In this document: positions 32,590-41,219 of the stretch, piece by piece
Layout: every line of letters begins with the position of its first letter
Position numbering within the stretch: position 1 is the first letter of the stretch
The notes under the pieces: model-generated
What the model saw: only the letters and a program-made list of their open reading frames with translations
What the model was told of the DNA's origin: nothing
Database searches by the model: none
Made by a program: the position numbers and the translations under genes
Origin: Elusimicrobia bacterium GWA2_66_18
GTDB taxonomy: Bacteria > Elusimicrobiota > Elusimicrobia > UBA1565 > UBA9628
Assembly (NCBI GenBank): GCA_001799675.1
Contig: MGTX01000028.1
Location: forward strand, 25,730-89,729
DNA length: 64,000 bases
Reading direction: 5' to 3'

Positions 32590-32637
32590 AATGGTTGCGG
32601 GGGCTGGATTTGAACCAGCGACCTCAAGGTTATGAGC
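32590..32637 (-). repeat. Left 48-bp attachment repeat (tRNA-Met 3' half)
   Basis: On the minus strand it reads GCTCATAACC, then the T-arm GCTGGTTCAAATCCAGC, the acceptor strand and ACCA. This is an anticodon loop with CAT followed by a complete T-arm and CCA end. The 5' half of a tRNA is not present next to it. Confidence 0.85.
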
Positions 32638-32701
32638 TTCACCCGTTTACGGTGAGACCCTCTCCGACGAGGACCAACCCCTTCACCACGCGGTTTGAAC
32701 G

Positions 32702-32715
32702 ACTAACCTTGTGGT
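32702..32715 (+). promoter_or_regulatory. Putative integrase arm-binding site (left)
   Basis: ACTAACCTTGTGGT, exactly repeated at 53393-53406 near the right end. Its TAACCTTG is the inverse of CAAGGTTA in the 48-bp core. Arm-type sites inside both ends are typical of tyrosine-recombinase elements. Confidence 0.5.
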
Positions 32716-32761
32716 CCTAGAAGGAGTGTAGCAAATCACGAGGATGAACGGCTGTATTATG

Positions 32762-33292
32762 TTATCGCTGAAAGACTTCGTCCGCAGTCACGCCGTACTG
32801 CACACGTAATCGATCTCGGAGAGTTTCGACAATGCTGACGACGGTCTTTGGATAAGCATTGTCCTTTGGGTTGTTTAGCCATAGTAAGAAGCTGCCCGGA
32901 TGACCGGAGATTCGGTTGAGCAGTGCTACCGCCTCGAACTGCGTTAGAGCACGGCGACGCTTCTTGTCCCAGACATGCGCCACAACCGCATTCCTGAATT
33001 TCTTAACATCGCGACTTTGGAGCTGGCTGACCAGCGCCTTGATCTCTGGCCTTAGTTCCGCTGGAACAAGATGGTGAAACCGTTCCCAGAACTCGCATAG
33101 TTTATTCAGTGCAAGAATGAGGTGAGAAACGCACATCTTCTGAACAGCGACGATGCCGGCCTGGGAGAATTCTCCTCTCGTGAACTTCGACTGATAGTTG
33201 TCGAAGACCATGGTTCCCGCTATCAGGCTGTCGAATAGATCGTTAAGGACGTAGACGGCGTCGAGAACGGAGCTTCTATTGATGTCTCTCAT
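32762..33292 (-). CDS. HEPN-like protein (putative RNase)
   Basis: 176 residues, all-helical. It contains KKFRNAVVAHVWDKK near residue 100, an R-x5-H arrangement fitting the R-x4-6-H catalytic motif of HEPN ribonucleases. It is last gene of a three-gene minus-strand operon (18 bp after the PUA/EVE-like gene, itself 12 bp after a PD-(D/E)XK nuclease). HEPN proteins in such contexts usually cleave host RNA to abort infection. Assignment is by motif and fold pattern, not a known family name. Confidence 0.65.
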   Translation of the reverse strand: MRDINRSSVLDAVYVLNDLFDSLIAGTMVFDNYQSKFTRGEFSQAGIVAVQKMCVSHLILALNKLCEFWERFHHLVPAELRPEIKALVSQLQSRDVKKFRNAVVAHVWDKKRRRALTQFEAVALLNRISGHPGSFLLWLNNPKDNAYPKTVVSIVETLRDRLRVQYGVTADEVFQR

Positions 33293-33310
33293 TCGGATGC
33301 AGGCTTCTCA

Positions 33311-33772
33311 TCAGGCCGCGCGGAGCCATTGACGAATCAGCTGGGCGGATTGGGTCGATTCCTCGCGTAGCGTCGAAATGGCATCGGTCATGATGAGCTT
33401 GGGCCACTTCCGCGCATCCTTCTTCCAATCGGCGTAGTAGCGGACTTCATCCACTCCCCGGAAATGCCGGAACCATATCCCAAGGCGAGGATCGCGTTGG
33501 GCGATGTAGTTGTAGTCGCCCGCGATACGGGCAAGTGCGAACGGGAAGTGATGAGCCATCACGAGCACCAGATCGCCGATGCGCATCTTGGTCGCGAAGC
33601 TCTTGTAGTCGCGCTGTCCAGGCGGTAGGTCACTGAGGTCGGCTTTGCGGAGGTCCCCAGTGTCCTTGGCAAAGTCAAGGCCTACGAAGCCTGCTGCGAG
33701 CGACTCGACACAGCATTTCGTCGATTCATCGGGGTCCGCCGGATGTAGCTGCATGCGCCAGAATTGTTTCAT
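33311..33772 (-). CDS. PUA/EVE-like single-domain protein
   Basis: 153 residues. FWRMQLHP begins the fold; RIGDLVLVMAHHFPFALARIAGDYNYI and LGIWFRHFRGVDEVRYY follow, the beta-barrel pattern of EVE/ASCH-like modules that read modified bases or bind RNA. No catalytic motif stands out. It lies between the nuclease and the HEPN gene with short gaps, so all three should work together. The reader role is inferred. Confidence 0.6.
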   Translation of the reverse strand: MKQFWRMQLHPADPDESTKCCVESLAAGFVGLDFAKDTGDLRKADLSDLPPGQRDYKSFATKMRIGDLVLVMAHHFPFALARIAGDYNYIAQRDPRLGIWFRHFRGVDEVRYYADWKKDARKWPKLIMTDAISTLREESTQSAQLIRQWLRAA

Positions 33773-33784
33773 CGCACAGCTCCT

Positions 33785-35086
33785 TCAGTCTTCCCAAAAC
33801 GCTTCGAGGCGGTCGCTTCCCAGCTCACCGCTATCCAGCAGCAGGTCCTGGAAGTCGCCGAGTTCAAAGTCTCGCGGCCGCTCGATCTTTCTCGCTACGA
33901 GTTGCAGAAGGCTCTCCGCCGAGAGCAGAACGACGGATTTCGTTCCGGTTTCCCGCCTGATCCGATCGGTGTTCGCCTTCCCATCGCCGCGGAAGGTCGC
34001 CGAGACGAAACAGAAGTAGAAATTCGCGTAGCCTTGCTTCCGCAGGTCCCGCTCGTGAGTCTTGATGTATTCGATTACGTTGCGGTCATCGACGCCGATT
34101 CCGTATCCGTCCTTGTAGCCCTTGGCGTCGAAGAGGATGGCGTAGTTGTGCTCCCGGCAGTAGGCAATGCCGTCCGGATTGCGTCCGGTCCCCTGGCCTA
34201 GTTTCGTGACCTCGAACCCCAGAACTTGGAAAGCCAGCGCCACGCGATCCTCAAAATCCGTGGCCGAACCTTCACCGCGGCTGAGTGTGAGCAGGTCGGC
34301 GAGGCGGGGAGGAACGAACTCCGAGTACCCGTTCAAAGTCGGAGTTTTGAGCGGGGCCTTTATCCCCTTGGCGCGCTTAGGCTGTTCGGCGGTTGGCTCC
34401 GCGGCCGGTTTCGCCGCCCAAAGCACGTGCTCGACAAACCAAAGCTTGTTGTCGCCCGGCTTCATCGCGGGAGCATACTCCTTGGCTAATTGCTCGTGCA
34501 GGTTCCAGAAGGTGTCGTACATGGCGGCCGGGTCGATGTTGGCCTCAAGCAGCCCTGAATCAACAAGCGTTTTCTTCGAGCTGTGATAGTAGACGGGAAT
34601 GCTGTCGGGGCGCTGAATCTGCCAGAAGTAGCTCAAGACGAAAGGCATCGAGGCCGGCCGCAACCGCTTGTCCGGGGTCACCAGCCGGGGTAGCTCGCGA
34701 AGGACGCGGTTGATCTTCTCGACGGCCTTCTCTTTCGAGTCCGGGACGGCCAGCGCTTCTCGGAGAAGCTGCGCCATCGGCTCCGATCCGTGGGACCAGT
34801 TCGTGAGCTGATTGAGGGTCATCTGACCGCTGAAGCCGGTGAAGCCCCAGTAATTGTGCTTGATGCTCAGGACATTGTTCTCCTGCTTGAATCCCTGGAG
34901 GTCCAGCTTGCCCGCAATGAATCGGTCCAGGAAACTGCGTAGCTCTGGAAGAGCTTCAGACCGTTCCTTGTCGAGGTCGCGGTACGATGGATAGACGACT
35001 CCCTGGTTGGTCAGGCTTTTGCCCGATTCATCGAACTGCTTGAGCAGGGTTTGGGCTATCCGGCGATGAGCTTCAGTGAGCGACAT
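33785..35086 (-). CDS. PD-(D/E)XK restriction-like endonuclease
   Basis: 433 residues, GGAG before the ATG. The N-terminal 230 residues resemble the target or regulatory parts of McrB-associated proteins (FWQIQRPDSIPVYYHSSKKTL). The C-terminal domain has DFEDRVALAFQVLGFEV near 277, then NPDG at about 303 and ILFDAKGY at about 319. Together these make an E...PD...DxK active site as in restriction endonucleases. No methyltransferase accompanies it, which suggests modification-dependent cleavage or abortive action. First gene of the nuclease/EVE/HEPN operon. Confidence 0.75.
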   Translation of the reverse strand: MSLTEAHRRIAQTLLKQFDESGKSLTNQGVVYPSYRDLDKERSEALPELRSFLDRFIAGKLDLQGFKQENNVLSIKHNYWGFTGFSGQMTLNQLTNWSHGSEPMAQLLREALAVPDSKEKAVEKINRVLRELPRLVTPDKRLRPASMPFVLSYFWQIQRPDSIPVYYHSSKKTLVDSGLLEANIDPAAMYDTFWNLHEQLAKEYAPAMKPGDNKLWFVEHVLWAAKPAAEPTAEQPKRAKGIKAPLKTPTLNGYSEFVPPRLADLLTLSRGEGSATDFEDRVALAFQVLGFEVTKLGQGTGRNPDGIAYCREHNYAILFDAKGYKDGYGIGVDDRNVIEYIKTHERDLRKQGYANFYFCFVSATFRGDGKANTDRIRRETGTKSVVLLSAESLLQLVARKIERPRDFELGDFQDLLLDSGELGSDRLEAFWED

Positions 35087-35116
35087 TGGCGATCTCCACC
35101 CGCATTATCCGTAGAC

Positions 35117-36025
35117 TTAGAGTCCCAGCTTGTCTCGCAGCTTGGCCATCTGTTCCTGCTTTTTGGCGACGGCCATTTTGCCGATGTTTCGGAGCTTCCA
35201 TTGGACGGCAGGCAGCCGTTCAACGCCATCGAGCCCGAGCAGCGCCCAATCAGGCTTCCCATCTTTTACGGAGAGCAAGAATCTCTTCTCTTGTTCGGTC
35301 AGGGAGCTCTTGAGTTGAGCGATTAGGCGTTCTCGGGCATCGACGAGGGCTTCATATGTCACGGGTTCGTCGGTCATTTCCGCGAACTCAGACTCGAAGG
35401 TTGCGCGCACGTCTTTACGCGTGGGCTCGATGACTTCATGCATGGGCCGGTCGTGGCTTATCAAATGGACAAGGAAGCCCTTTCTGATCTCAGAGGTGAG
35501 CCCAGGACCGTCGAGCAGCTGCTTGATGTCGAACAGATCGCGCGGATGCTGACGGTCGAGAGCGGCGCAGATCTTGCCGCCGAAGAGTTCCGGTTCGGCC
35601 AGGGTCCTGATCTTAGCGGCGGCTTCGAAGGTGTCGCGTGCCTTTTTTGAAAGGTCGCGCGTCACCACCCCGTTGATAGAACCCCGGATCACCGTGTTGG
35701 GCTCGATCTTCACCTCGGCCTTGGGCGCTCGCACCACGAGCTTGAGCACAAGCCCGGCGGTCTTGCTCTCGTGGACGTTGAACCCGACATTGGCCTTCTC
35801 GATGGACTTCTTGATCCGCTGAAGCCCGTCGCTGATGTTTCGCAGCGATTGCTCTCGAGGTTCGATCGGCAGATAGGTGAGGTCGATGTCCACGGAGAGC
35901 CGCGGCATGTCCCACACGAAGAAGTTGATCGCCGTGCCGCCTTTGAGCGCGAAGCTCTCTTCGGCGGCGACCTGGGGCAGGACGCGCAGCATGAGCCGCA
36001 CCTGATCGAGATAAGCCTGTCTCAT
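35117..36025 (-). CDS. AbiEii/AbiGii-type nucleotidyltransferase toxin
   Basis: 302 residues. FALKGGTAINFFVWDMPRLSVDIDLTYLP holds the G-G-T-A and D-x-D motifs near residue 28-50. Later PELFGGKICAALDRQHPRDLFDIKQLLD matches the family's conserved helical block. It starts ATGA over the stop of its antitoxin. A different branch from the toxin at 27811 (shorter, G-G-T-A rather than G-G-T-S), so the two pairs are separate acquisitions. Confidence 0.9.
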   Translation of the reverse strand: MRQAYLDQVRLMLRVLPQVAAEESFALKGGTAINFFVWDMPRLSVDIDLTYLPIEPREQSLRNISDGLQRIKKSIEKANVGFNVHESKTAGLVLKLVVRAPKAEVKIEPNTVIRGSINGVVTRDLSKKARDTFEAAAKIRTLAEPELFGGKICAALDRQHPRDLFDIKQLLDGPGLTSEIRKGFLVHLISHDRPMHEVIEPTRKDVRATFESEFAEMTDEPVTYEALVDARERLIAQLKSSLTEQEKRFLLSVKDGKPDWALLGLDGVERLPAVQWKLRNIGKMAVAKKQEQMAKLRDKLGL

Positions 36026-36822
36026 GGGCCTTCGTGTACGGAAACCGCTTCCGGGTTGGGCTCGACGGTTATCTGATACTTCGAGTCGAGCCGGCCGCCT
36101 TTGACTATGGAGCGTTTGCCTTTGCCCAGGTCCACTTTCGAGACAGTCAGCTCCTTGACCCAGGCATGGTCGGCCTCCTCAGCGAGGAAGAGGAACAGTC
36201 TCTTGGCCTTGACCGAACGGCAGGCTTCGAGTAGTTCCTGCACCAGTTCGGGCCGCAGTGTCGCCAAGCCGCCCATAAGCAGGCGCGCTTCTTCGAAGGA
36301 CTGAAGCTTTGGCACGTCATTGAGCGTTTCGAGCATCGCCCTCTCGGGAGCTGAGAGGCGTATGGAGAAATCCCCGAAGGCCCGCTTGGTCAGCCCTAGC
36401 TCCATCTTTCCGGGGAACAGGTCCGCCGCGGTGAACACCAGCTTGACGCCCCAGTCGTGGCGGGCGAACCAAGAAGGCAGCCGCGCTCCTCGTGGCGCGT
36501 AGAGTCGTAGCCGGCCTCCTTCTCGCTGTCGGACGAAGTGGCCGTAGCCTTGTTCCTCAAGGGCTCTCTTGGCCCCTAGGTAGACCGGCAGCTTGAGTTG
36601 AGACTGGACTGCGTGAAGGGCGCCCGTCCACTCCACGGCGTCTTCAAGACGCCCATAAGCGCCGCGCTCTATGCGCCGGACCCAGCCGGAGCGATGATAC
36701 TTTTTGACCAGATCGAGCGAAACACCGTGCTCCTCCAGCCACGGGGGAGTGGCGACTACTCCCTTGGGCCAAGTGGCCAAGAGTTCACTGAGCGTCGTCC
36801 GGCTGCTCGACTCGCTTTTCAT
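36022..36822 (-). CDS. AbiEi antitoxin
   Basis: 266 residues. N-terminal winged helix: GVVATPPWLEEHGVSLDLVKKYHRSGWVRRIERGAYGRL. Then QLKLPVYLGAKRALEEQGYGHF and the C-terminal MGGLATLRPELVQELLEACRSVKAKRLFLFLAE region characteristic of AbiEi antitoxins. It forms a type IV toxin-antitoxin pair with the next gene. Confidence 0.9.
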   Translation of the reverse strand: MKSESSSRTTLSELLATWPKGVVATPPWLEEHGVSLDLVKKYHRSGWVRRIERGAYGRLEDAVEWTGALHAVQSQLKLPVYLGAKRALEEQGYGHFVRQREGGRLRLYAPRGARLPSWFARHDWGVKLVFTAADLFPGKMELGLTKRAFGDFSIRLSAPERAMLETLNDVPKLQSFEEARLLMGGLATLRPELVQELLEACRSVKAKRLFLFLAEEADHAWVKELTVSKVDLGKGKRSIVKGGRLDSKYQITVEPNPEAVSVHEGP

Positions 36823-37166
36823 TGAGTTTATTCTAATGCAGATTCAGGGACCCCAGGTATACATTTAGGCTCTTAAATAAACCATTAGTTCACTAAAGAG
36901 CGCTTAATGGGACCTAAGGTTCCCCAATCCGTTCTAGTTTAAACTATAACAGGTATACCAGCTATCTTCAAGGGCCATATCTCTGTCAGAAAAACGTGCA
37001 CGATTTTCAGACACTGCCCTCGTAAACCGGGGTAGGGTAGTACCCCTATTGAACCAGCAATGGGCAGGATGCTACGCTCAGAGGCGTAGCGCTCGAGCGT
37101 AGCATCCTGGGCGTGAGATTTTTCGTCTTAAAGCGTTAAAAAAGCACCTGTTTTTTTAAACGCCTG
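36823..37166. other. Non-coding gap with inverted repeats
   Basis: AT-rich compared with its neighbours. It holds AGGATGCTACGCTC (37066-37079) and its exact complement GAGCGTAGCATCCT (37095-37108), with a third GCGTAGC copy between them, and GGGGTA/TACCCC at about 37030-37046. GGTATAC occurs twice. There is no gene and no obvious promoter. It may be a recombinase, replication or cruciform site, lying between the AbiE pair and the internal integrase. Confidence 0.6.
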
Positions 37167-38108
37167 TCACACTAATTGGTAGTTTTGTGTGACGGTGGAA
37201 GCGGCGGAAGTCTTGCCCGCGAGAACATCTATCGGCGAAAACTTCTTGTGCTGCTCGGCCACGTCCCGTCGCGCCAGGTTCACGTACTGCCGGGTCATCT
37301 CTAGCGTCGAGTGGCCCAGGATCTCCTGTAGGCTGAAGGAGTCCCCGCCGTTGCGCACGTAAAGCACGGCGAAGGTATGCCTCAGCGTGTGCGGTGATAG
37401 CCGGACGCCCTCGATCCCCGCCTGCTGGCCATACCGGAGGATGAGCTTGCGCATCTTACTGCGGCAGATGGGCTTGCCGGTTCGCCCCAGGAAGAATTGC
37501 GCGGCCTTGGCGGGCCGCTGGCTGCGCGCGCGCGCATACTCCAGAAGGGCCTGCGCCGTGCGCGCGCTGAAGGGCACCGAGCGCTCCTTGCGGCCCTTGC
37601 CCATCACGATCGCGGAGCAGTTGAGCCAGTCCACGCGGCCAGAGTCCAAGGACAAGACCTCGGAGATGCGCAGGCCGGAATCCAGCATCAGCATCATCAT
37701 GGCTCTGTCCCTTACGCCTTCCCAACTCCGCGCGTCAGGCGTGTCCAGCAGCCGAGTCGCCTGCTCCGGACTCATCGGCCGGATCAGCGCGCGCTCGCGC
37801 CGCGGCCGTTCGACCAGTTCCATCGGATTGCGGGCGATCATGCCTTCCCGCATCCAGAACCGGAATGCGCAACGAATGCCGCCGTAGGTGCGGAACACCG
37901 TCTCGGAGGCATGTCCCCTACGCCTGAGTCCGCTCAGGTGATCGCGCAGCAGCGCGGGGCTTACTTCCTTCAGCTCGCGGGCTTCGCTCTCGGCAAGGAA
38001 CGCGGCCAAGTCCTTGAGGATGTGCCGATACCAAGTAATGCTGCCGGCGGCCAGGTTCAGCGCGATGCAGCGCGACAGGAACGATTCGACGGCTGATTTG
38101 ATGGGCAT
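37167..38108 (-). CDS. Tyrosine recombinase (internal integrase)
   Basis: 313 residues. N-terminal SAM-like core-binding domain (SFLSRCIALNLAAGSITWYRHIL). Catalytic set: Arg in LDSGLRISEVLSL, Lys in MGKGRKERSVPF, HTLRHTFAV, the LGHSTLEMT His and the Tyr in RQYVNLA. It is clearly related to the right-end integrase at 52413 but not a close copy. It may belong to an element nested in, or merged with, the larger one. No 48-bp repeat lies next to it. Confidence 0.92.
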   Translation of the reverse strand: MPIKSAVESFLSRCIALNLAAGSITWYRHILKDLAAFLAESEARELKEVSPALLRDHLSGLRRRGHASETVFRTYGGIRCAFRFWMREGMIARNPMELVERPRRERALIRPMSPEQATRLLDTPDARSWEGVRDRAMMMLMLDSGLRISEVLSLDSGRVDWLNCSAIVMGKGRKERSVPFSARTAQALLEYARARSQRPAKAAQFFLGRTGKPICRSKMRKLILRYGQQAGIEGVRLSPHTLRHTFAVLYVRNGGDSFSLQEILGHSTLEMTRQYVNLARRDVAEQHKKFSPIDVLAGKTSAASTVTQNYQLV

Positions 38109-38140
38109 GATTTCGATAGTGCCTCCGTGCTTGATTGGAT

Positions 38141-39691
38141 TTACTTGAACTCGACGGGAACGACGGCGCTGGCGCAGAAGCGGCCGCCGGTCGCGGTATA
38201 GACGGCGAGGAAGCGCCTGGACTTGGGCGAGGCCTCGAAGTCATGGACGGTGCGCACGCCGCTTCCCGGTCTTACGTGCCTGAACTTACCCGTCCCAATG
38301 ATCTCCGAGACCACCACGCCGCCGGGGACCTTGATCCGAACCGAATCGAGGTCGCACGAGGCGTCCGCTTCGTTGAACCCGTCCAGAGCGAGCCGGTAGC
38401 TGTGTCCCTTGCTGGCCAGGAAGACCGGGCGGATGCTCCAACGGCGGTCGCGGACCTCGCCGCTGAGCAAAGTCCGCTCGCGCCAGCCCTTGCCCTCCTG
38501 GTACCTGAGCCAGTATTCGGCCAGCAGCGCCAGCTGCCAGAACGCCAGCACGGCCGCGACGATCCAGAACTCCCGCCAGCGCGTGAAGCGGAAGCGGCTC
38601 TGCCACATGTAGCTCTCGTCCTGGTATTTCTCCTCCCGCCAGGATTCCCGGAGCCAGCGCCAGGCGAAGACGAGGACGCGGGCCCACAAAGGCCGTTCGA
38701 GGTTGCGCCAGCTCCTGATCTCAGCGGGAGACATGCCTACGGCCGACGGCGGCGGCGGCGCGGGCGCAACGGGGGGAAGCTCGGCCTTGGGCGGTATCGG
38801 CGGAGGATCAGGCTCGATCATCTCCGGCAGCGTCGGGTTATCAGGCGCGATCGAATAGAGCTGCCCCAGCCGGTCATGCAGGCCGAGCTGGTGCTGCGTC
38901 TTGAGCGCCTCCTCAAGCGTGCAGAGGAAATGCTGCTGCTCCGTGTGCCGTCGTATCCGTCCGATCCAGTAGCCCAGCGCCTTGGCGATGGTGGGGTTTC
39001 CGCAGACCCACCAGACCTGATCCAGGTCGCGGCGGCGGATGAAGCTCTCAAAGGACTCGCGCAGCTTCTCGCTGTTCTTGAGCGTCAGCTCGACCTCCAG
39101 GCCGACGCGTCGCGCCTGTTCCCAGCCCGGCGCCTTGAACAGGAACTCGCCGTCGCAGAGCTTCTCATCGGCGTCCTTCCGGCGCTCCCAGAGCAGGCTC
39201 TCGGGCAGAAAATCCTTCACCAGCGGATGGTCCTCAAGCATGATTCCGACCTTCGCGCAGGCCATCCGATGAGTAAAAATAAACGTCTTGAACTCCCGCG
39301 TATCGAACCGCCTCTTGAGCCTTAACTGGCCGCGTTCCCGCAGCGTTCGATAGCCCTTCGCCCTCAGGAAGTACCCGGTCCGAGGCCGCAAAGTCGTGTC
39401 GAATTCCCCGACCAAGTTCAGGTCCTTGAGCCCTTTGAGCACCCGGTAGGCATGAGTCTGGTGCCTGTAGATGAACCCGATCTCGTTGATCGTCAAATAG
39501 CCATGCTCCGCAATCACCCTCAACAGCCGTACCGTCTTTTCCGTCAGTAGTTTGGAATCCTCCTTTTCCCTGTCCTTCTCCTGTTCTTCTCCCAATCCTT
39601 CCACCAAGTCGTTTTCTGTTTCTTTCAATCCACCACCTCCCACTTCTCCCTGCATCCCTGTCCCACCCAGTTTTGAGTCCCTTGCAACCAT
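38141..39691 (-). CDS. Replication-relaxation family protein with membrane anchor
   Basis: 516 residues at most; the first about 20 are low-complexity and a start at the ATG near 39655 is possible. Winged helix about 45-100 (KTVRLLRVIAEHGYLTINEIGFIYRHQ), then the replication-relaxation fold (FIFTHRMACAKVGIMLED...VGLEVELTLKN). A Pro-rich linker, one transmembrane helix (FWIVAAVLAFWQLALLAEYW) and a beta-rich tail follow. This family occurs on plasmids and integrative elements beside mobilisation functions. The membrane tail is unusual. A strong hairpin lies just upstream. Confidence 0.82.
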   Translation of the reverse strand: MVARDSKLGGTGMQGEVGGGGLKETENDLVEGLGEEQEKDREKEDSKLLTEKTVRLLRVIAEHGYLTINEIGFIYRHQTHAYRVLKGLKDLNLVGEFDTTLRPRTGYFLRAKGYRTLRERGQLRLKRRFDTREFKTFIFTHRMACAKVGIMLEDHPLVKDFLPESLLWERRKDADEKLCDGEFLFKAPGWEQARRVGLEVELTLKNSEKLRESFESFIRRRDLDQVWWVCGNPTIAKALGYWIGRIRRHTEQQHFLCTLEEALKTQHQLGLHDRLGQLYSIAPDNPTLPEMIEPDPPPIPPKAELPPVAPAPPPPSAVGMSPAEIRSWRNLERPLWARVLVFAWRWLRESWREEKYQDESYMWQSRFRFTRWREFWIVAAVLAFWQLALLAEYWLRYQEGKGWRERTLLSGEVRDRRWSIRPVFLASKGHSYRLALDGFNEADASCDLDSVRIKVPGGVVVSEIIGTGKFRHVRPGSGVRTVHDFEASPKSRRFLAVYTATGGRFCASAVVPVEFK

Positions 39692-39711
39692 CCAGATTTA
39701 TCTGGTGGTTG

Positions 39712-39784
39712 GGGGAGAGGGGTCAGCTCGCGGCGTTCCGCGAGCTGACCCCTCTCCCCGGCGAGAAACGGGCTATAAAGCCCG
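39712..39784. repeat. 22-bp perfect inverted repeat plus second hairpin; possible origin
   Basis: GGGGAGAGGGGTCAGCTCGCGG (39712-39733), loop CGTT, then its exact complement to 39759. A second stem CGGGCT-ATAA-AGCCCG follows at 39769-39784. They lie 20 bp upstream of the replication-relaxation gene in a 300-bp gap with no coding sequence (39692-39990). The place and strength fit a nicking or replication origin (oriT/dso-like), or a very strong transcriptional barrier. Confidence 0.7.
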
Positions 39785-39990
39785 GATGCGGGGAGAAGTG
39801 TGTTTTATAGGCTCTTCGCGGGCTCGTCAGTGATGGCCAGGGCGTCAGGCACGCCCGTCAGCCTTCACGTCACCGGGTCCATCAATGATGGAGCCCCGCA
39901 CTATAACTACGTGGGCGGGAACGACTCTTAGACAGGGACCTAGGTCCTCTGGCGAGGCAGGGCGCCAGGGAAGCGGGCCGATTTCGTTGG

Positions 39991-41217
39991 CTAGGCCGCG
40001 GTTGGGCGGCTTCCGGACTCTTTCTTGAGCTGGCGCTCAATATACGCGGCTTCGTTGGGGAAGCCGAGAGAAAAACAGATTTCTTCGGCTAGCCGGAGAA
40101 CCTTATCGAATCTTACCGCGCTATCTTCGATTTCAGGACCGGTAAGTTCAGCCATCCAGATGAGCTGGGTATCGACAGAAACGGGGGTGTCTGCGTAATC
40201 GAAATGGCCTCTGTTGTAATAAGGCTGGACGCGAACGCCGAGGACATTATCCAGCTGGATCGTCAACCGAGCGGTACCTCTGAACGGAGTCGCCGCGATC
40301 ATCTTGAGCCAAGAATGGAGCAAGATGTCTGCGAATGCGACGATGCGATGAACTTCGATGTAGCGGCTGGTGACGCGCTCTTGGCCGCCGATTACGCTCT
40401 CCATCTTTTGCTCGCCGATGGTCTGCCGGAAGTAGATGTATCCGAATTTATTGACCTCAAGGCAATTGAAATCCGTGCGGCGCTGGTGGTATTCGGACAT
40501 CTGGACCCCGTTCTGGACGCTTCTCAGATGGCCGGAGGTTGGAGGGAAAGACCAGCCAAAGGAGTTCACTCGAATCTGGCTGGGCAGATCGAAAACCTGC
40601 TTGTCGGTCATGAGCGGCGAGTGTGGATATACTGGCCCAATGCTGATCGAAAGCAGGCCGAATGGAACGCCCTCGCCCATGTTGCTCGCCTGAACATTGT
40701 CGCAGCGATCCTTCATCGCTCCGAGAATCCGCTTTCGGAACTCACGAGCTCGCGCCCGGCCTGACTCGAGCCAGGCAATACGATCCAGATCGGCCATATC
40801 GTCTGGAGTGTTGATATCGCCGGTGCGAACATAAACCTTATTGCCGCCTACGACATATGGGCGATCCGAAACGGCTTCCGGAATGCGTGCGACTACGAAA
40901 GCTAGGCCATCCTGCTGGCAGACCTGAACCTGAGGAATCAGGGGAGGCATGATGTTGTCCACTATGGTTCTCGTAACCTGCTCAGATAGGCCGTTTTGAA
41001 AAGGTATACCCTTCGATGCCGGATCGGGATAGCCATCCTTGTCGGTCACCCCGAAGATAATGGTTCCTCCGTAAGTGTTGGCGAACGCGCAGGCCGTTTT
41101 GGCGAAGCCGCCGGAGATCGACCCCTTGTAGTCTAGAACCCAGTTTTCCCGCTCGTTCCGCGCAATGAATTCAATGATGTCCGAGTATTGGATATCGGCT
41201 ATGGCTTTGGTCAGCAT
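39991..41217 (-). CDS. AlbA_2/Schlafen-type ATP-binding domain protein
   Basis: 408 residues. The N-terminal AlbA_2 (Schlafen core) is ENWVLDYKGSISGGFAKTACAFANTYGGTIIFGVTDKDG near residues 22-60, then KVYVRTGDINTPDDMAD. The C-terminal 250 residues are not recognised. Schlafen-like domains are associated with RNA cleavage or transcription control and are common in defence loci. It starts 2 bp after the previous gene and is the last gene of the long restriction/Thoeris operon. Confidence 0.8.
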   Translation of the reverse strand: MLTKAIADIQYSDIIEFIARNERENWVLDYKGSISGGFAKTACAFANTYGGTIIFGVTDKDGYPDPASKGIPFQNGLSEQVTRTIVDNIMPPLIPQVQVCQQDGLAFVVARIPEAVSDRPYVVGGNKVYVRTGDINTPDDMADLDRIAWLESGRARAREFRKRILGAMKDRCDNVQASNMGEGVPFGLLSISIGPVYPHSPLMTDKQVFDLPSQIRVNSFGWSFPPTSGHLRSVQNGVQMSEYHQRRTDFNCLEVNKFGYIYFRQTIGEQKMESVIGGQERVTSRYIEVHRIVAFADILLHSWLKMIAATPFRGTARLTIQLDNVLGVRVQPYYNRGHFDYADTPVSVDTQLIWMAELTGPEIEDSAVRFDKVLRLAEEICFSLGFPNEAAYIERQLKKESGSRPTAA

Positions 41218-41219
41218 CT

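Noticed and set aside
32590-32760. Complete tRNA-Met gene at the left repeat
   Set aside because: Only anticodon loop to CCA is present; no matching acceptor 5' strand or D-arm.
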